Shown here in pieces: positions 6,471 to 9,127 of a stretch of DNA of 9,127 nt. Where the stretch lies: contig DAOWMZ010000046.1 in assembly GCA_030642845.1 (NCBI GenBank), forward strand, positions 1-9,127, read 5' to 3'. The first letter of the stretch is position 1, and every line of letters begins with the position of its first letter. The translations under genes were made by a program, and so were the position numbers. Source of the DNA: Candidatus Zixiibacteriota bacterium. Lineage in GTDB: Bacteria; Zixibacteria; MSB-5A5; GN15; FEB-12. The notes under the pieces are model-generated. The model worked only from the letters and a program-made list of their open reading frames with translations, was not told the origin of the DNA and searched no databases.

Positions 6471-9127
6471 TTAAGATTCGGAAAGCGTTTGTGTTTTTAA
6501 AAATATAATAAATTCTGTCCCTTTGTCAAGACCGGAGTTGACTACGATTTTTCCATCGTATACATCAATAATCTTTTTTACCATTGCTAATCCCAGTCCG
6601 GTACCGGTATGCGGTTTGGTGCTGTAAAAAGGATCGAAAATATTTTCAATATGTTCATTGGCAATTCCAATCCCGGAATCAAAGATGCTGATCTTTGTAT
6701 ATTCCTTATCTTTGCTGGATTTAATTACTAATTTTCTTTCATCCACTTCAGACAGAGCATCAAGAGCATTTATAATCAGGTTATTAAAAACGCTGAAGGC
6801 ATGATTTTTAAGGCAGAGATATTTTATTGGATCATTTAGATTTAAAGAAACATCAATTTGTAATTTTTCTATTCGGGACTTATGGCTTATAATAATTTCA
6901 TTTATCATACTGTTCACATTAACGATTTCGAACATTTTTTCAGATTCAATTCTGGAGTAGTGGGTAACTTCTTCGGTCATTCTGATTGCCCGATCAACTG
7001 CATTCTCAGTCATATCAAGCAAATGTTCTTTCTGCTTATTTGTCAGTTTATCATTTGTAATTTTATTCTTAAGTTTATCAAGTGCCACCATTGCAGGATA
7101 GAGAGCATTGTACATTTCATGGGAAACCCCTCCGGTTATTACCCTGATTGTATTATAGCGTTCACGCTGTACGTTTCTGATGTCTTGTTCAGCCTTTTTC
7201 CTGAGAGAAATATCCATAACAATACCATACAGAGCATCTCTTCCATCCAAAACTGTTTTCTGTGAAAAAAACTCCAGCCACTTCTTCTCCCCTACCGGAG
7301 TAATATATTCCAATTCATAGTGCTTATCCCCTTTATCGTCATTCATCCATGCTCTGTATCTTTTATCAGCTAAAATTTTACCCTCAGGTGAAAATTTACT
7401 CATTAATTCATATATGCTCATATTTTCAAATTTATCTCTTGTGATACCGGTGATCTCAATTGCTCTTTTATTAACATAGACAAATTTATCATCCTGGACA
7501 ATATATACACCTTGAAGAGAATGCTCAGCAAAGTTCCTGAATTTTTCTTCACTTGATTTCAAAGCCTCTTCAGCTTGTTTTCTGATGGTAACATCCATGA
7601 CTATAGCGTACATAGCAACTTTTCCATCCAGAACTGTTTTCATAGCAAAAAATTCAAGCCATTTTTGCTTACCATCAGGGGTGATATATTTAACTTCAAT
7701 ATGTTTATCACTCATATCACCATCCATACGGGCTTCATATCTTTCACGGATTAAATCCTGATCATCGGGGCTAATTTTTTTCAGGAAATCATTAACATTC
7801 ATATTCATGTGTTTTTCAATGGAAATACCGGTAATATCGGCTGCTTTTTGATTAACGAATATCAATTTATCATCCTTAATAATAAATACTCCCTGTAAAG
7901 AATGTTCGGCGAAGTTCCTGAATTTTTCCTCACTATTGCTCAGAGCATCTTCAGCTTGCTTTTTCAAAGTATTATCAATACAGATAGTATAAATGGAATC
8001 TATATTATCGATCTGGCATTTTTGAGTAAACAACTCCAGCCACTTCTTCTCCCCGACCGGAGTAATATATTCCAATTCAAAATGCCCTTCTTTTTCATCA
8101 CTCTCAACACGCTTTTTATATCGTTGAAGTGACATCTCTTTATATTCGTGAGCTACTCCATTAAGGATCAAATCTTCAAAACTAATGTTGTATAGTTCTT
8201 CGACAGACATCCCGACAATTTCAGCCGCTCTCTGATTAACAAAAACAAATTTGCTATCCTGAATGATAAAAATACCTTGAACAGAATATTCAGCCAGGTA
8301 TCGAAATTTTTCTTCACTATTTAGAAGTGCTTCTTCAGCAGTCTTACGTTCGGTAGTATCATGAGAAATAACAATTGCCATTCTTTTATTATCTATATCA
8401 AAATCATATGGCTGAATAATAGTGTCATACCAGTGCCATTCCCCATTTACGAGAGATTTTGTTTCCCGTCTTAATTCCTTGTGAGAATCAATAGCTTCTC
8501 TAATACTTCGCATCTGACGTTCGGCAATCTCCTGTGGAAACAGATCCCACATTTTTTTACCGATAATATCCTCACCAGGTTTAGACAAACCAGTAGCGGC
8601 CATCTTGTTAACAAAACGAAATGTTCCATCATAATCTACCAGAGAGATTATTGCGCTTACATTGTTTACCAATAATCGGTATTTTTCCTCACTCTCGGCA
8701 ATAGCCCTTTCCGCATTTTTCATAGGAGTTAAATCTACAAGTACACCTCTTAATCCGACAGCCTTCCCATCACGGATAATTGGGATGGAATAGGCATATA
8801 CCTGAAAAGTAGTTCCATCTGTATTAAGAGCGGTATATTCCCGATCTTCAATTTTATCACCTACAAGATCTTTTTTAATATTATCAATTACCCGTTCTCG
8901 GTCTTCAGGTATAAAACACTGTAAAGCACTTACACCTTTTTCAAGTTCTTCGCGGGTATAGCCAAAGCTGTCACATCCTGTTTGGTTAAAGAAGAGTATT
9001 TTCCCATCAGTATCAATTTCAAATATCGACTGAGGTAATGAATCTGCCAGTTCCCGGTATCTTTTTTCACTCTCCATAAGAGCAGCTTCAGCTTTTTTCA
9101 TACTTGTTATGTCAAGAAGAACACCGC
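6471..9127 (-). CDS. Multi-PAS sensor histidine kinase (5' end outside window)
   Basis: The frame stays open to the right edge, giving 884 visible residues; the ATG at 9101 is internal. The eight residues before it, 'GVLLDITS', match the end of the next PAS unit ('GVLVDLTP'), so the tail of a further PAS domain is present. Numbering from the Met at 9101, five PAS-PAC units lie at about 14-126, 140-252, 265-382, 393-510 and 521-638, joined by similar 'AEEAL..SEEKFR' linkers. The phosphotransfer His is His661 in 'GGVSHEMYNAL'. The ATPase domain has Asn778 ('IINALDAL'), Asp808 ('FDSGIGI') and G2 box 'GTGLGL' (833-838). All kinase motifs are intact. No membrane segment is visible, so this part is cytoplasmic; a sensor or membrane region could lie upstream. 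PAS domains bind small ligands or cofactors or mediate protein contacts; which ligand is not readable here. The gene ends 15 nt before the NtrC-type regulator, its probable partner. Confidence 0.95.
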   Translation of the reverse strand, partial: GVLLDITSMKKAEAALMESEKRYRELADSLPQSIFEIDTDGKILFFNQTGCDSFGYTREELEKGVSALQCFIPEDRERVIDNIKKDLVGDKIEDREYTALNTDGTTFQVYAYSIPIIRDGKAVGLRGVLVDLTPMKNAERAIAESEEKYRLLVNNVSAIISLVDYDGTFRFVNKMAATGLSKPGEDIIGKKMWDLFPQEIAERQMRSIREAIDSHKELRRETKSLVNGEWHWYDTIIQPYDFDIDNKRMAIVISHDTTERKTAEEALLNSEEKFRYLAEYSVQGIFIIQDSKFVFVNQRAAEIVGMSVEELYNISFEDLILNGVAHEYKEMSLQRYKKRVESDEKEGHFELEYITPVGEKKWLELFTQKCQIDNIDSIYTICIDNTLKKQAEDALSNSEEKFRNFAEHSLQGVFIIKDDKLIFVNQKAADITGISIEKHMNMNVNDFLKKISPDDQDLIRERYEARMDGDMSDKHIEVKYITPDGKQKWLEFFAMKTVLDGKVAMYAIVMDVTIRKQAEEALKSSEEKFRNFAEHSLQGVYIVQDDKFVYVNKRAIEITGITRDKFENMSIYELMSKFSPEGKILADKRYRAWMNDDKGDKHYELEYITPVGEKKWLEFFSQKTVLDGRDALYGIVMDISLRKKAEQDIRNVQRERYNTIRVITGGVSHEMYNALYPAMVALDKLKNKITNDKLTNKQKEHLLDMTENAVDRAIRMTEEVTHYSRIESEKMFEIVNVNSMINEIIISHKSRIEKLQIDVSLNLNDPIKYLCLKNHAFSVFNNLIINALDALSEVDERKLVIKSSKDKEYTKISIFDSGIGIANEHIENIFDPFYSTKPHTGTGLGLAMVKKIIDVYDGKIVVNSGLDKGTEFIIFLKTQTLSES
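7270..7317 (-). repeat. Copy B of a 48-bp intragenic repeat (fifth visible PAS domain)
   Basis: These 48 bases match 8032-8079 at 47 positions; the only difference is at 7293 versus 8055. The segment encodes the PAC motif 'ELEYITPVGEKKWLE' in the fifth visible PAS unit. Confidence 0.9.
8032..8079 (-). repeat. Copy A of a 48-bp intragenic repeat (third visible PAS domain)
   Basis: This is the partner of 7270-7317, with the same orientation and phase and 47 of 48 bases identical. It encodes 'ELEYITPVGEKKWLE' in the third visible PAS unit. The fourth PAS unit, between them, has 'EVKYITPDGKQKWLE' from clearly different bases. Confidence 0.9.

Noticed and set aside
6882..7265. Antisense ORF of 127 codons inside the PAS kinase gene
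   Set aside because: It lies wholly opposite well-supported kinase coding sequence, has no domain signature and no ribosome site that I can see. The same holds for the other antisense ORFs at 1088-1444, 5798-6040, 6229-6474, 7902-8132 and 8481-8675.
1..9127. Mobile elements, CRISPR array, tRNA or rRNA genes, toxin-antitoxin or defence genes
   Set aside because: I found no transposase, no terminal inverted repeats with target duplication, no regularly spaced short repeats and no recognisable tRNA or rRNA segment. The only long repeats are inside the PAS kinase and TSP3 coding sequence.

Overview
This 9.1 kb window is almost entirely a bacterial signal-transduction locus, with one large exported protein in its middle. 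The DNA is AT-rich and the genes are tightly packed, with overlaps or short gaps inside each transcription unit. The exported protein combines a signal peptide, a pre-peptidase-C-like domain, Asp-box repeats, thrombospondin type 3 calcium repeats and two dockerin-like repeats ending in 'LVFLVDYLF' and 'LVYLVDFLF'. As an inference from family knowledge, this tail style is typical of candidate phyla near the FCB superphylum, such as Zixibacteria and relatives. No rRNA or other taxonomic marker is present, so the assignment is tentative.

Layout. On the + strand (1-2345) lies a run of receiver-bearing genes: the C-terminal end of a receiver protein cut by the window edge (1-249), a complete stand-alone receiver (263-631), and a REC-GAF-histidine kinase (624-2345) whose start overlaps the stop of the previous gene. 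A strong hairpin with A and T tracts on both flanks (about 2361-2392) can terminate both this unit and the convergent one. On the - strand, read from the right edge, come a multi-PAS histidine kinase whose 5' end lies outside the window (6471-9127), an NtrC-type sigma54-dependent response regulator 15 nt downstream (5109-6455), a 416-nt gene-free stretch (4693-5108), and the 760-residue exported protein (2410-4692).

How it may work together. The PAS kinase and the NtrC-type regulator are adjacent and co-oriented, and look like a cognate two-component pair. The + strand genes could form a second phosphotransfer module, with a receiver-gated kinase and one or two single-domain receivers as partners. 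The exported protein has its own likely promoter (TTGACG, 16 bp, TATATT) and a leader of about 140 nt. That leader holds a near-perfect Shine-Dalgarno sequence serving no annotated gene, followed by very short ORFs. Whether either two-component module controls the exported protein cannot be decided from sequence; its visible promoter looks sigma70-like, not sigma54-like.

No tRNA, rRNA, CRISPR array, insertion sequence or recognisable defence or biosynthetic system was seen. The items most worth a second look are the mosaic PAS duplication (47 of 48 bases identical between two non-adjacent PAS modules), the orphan Shine-Dalgarno in the leader, the departures from consensus in the regulator's receiver, and the dockerin-tailed exported protein with no cohesin partner in view.
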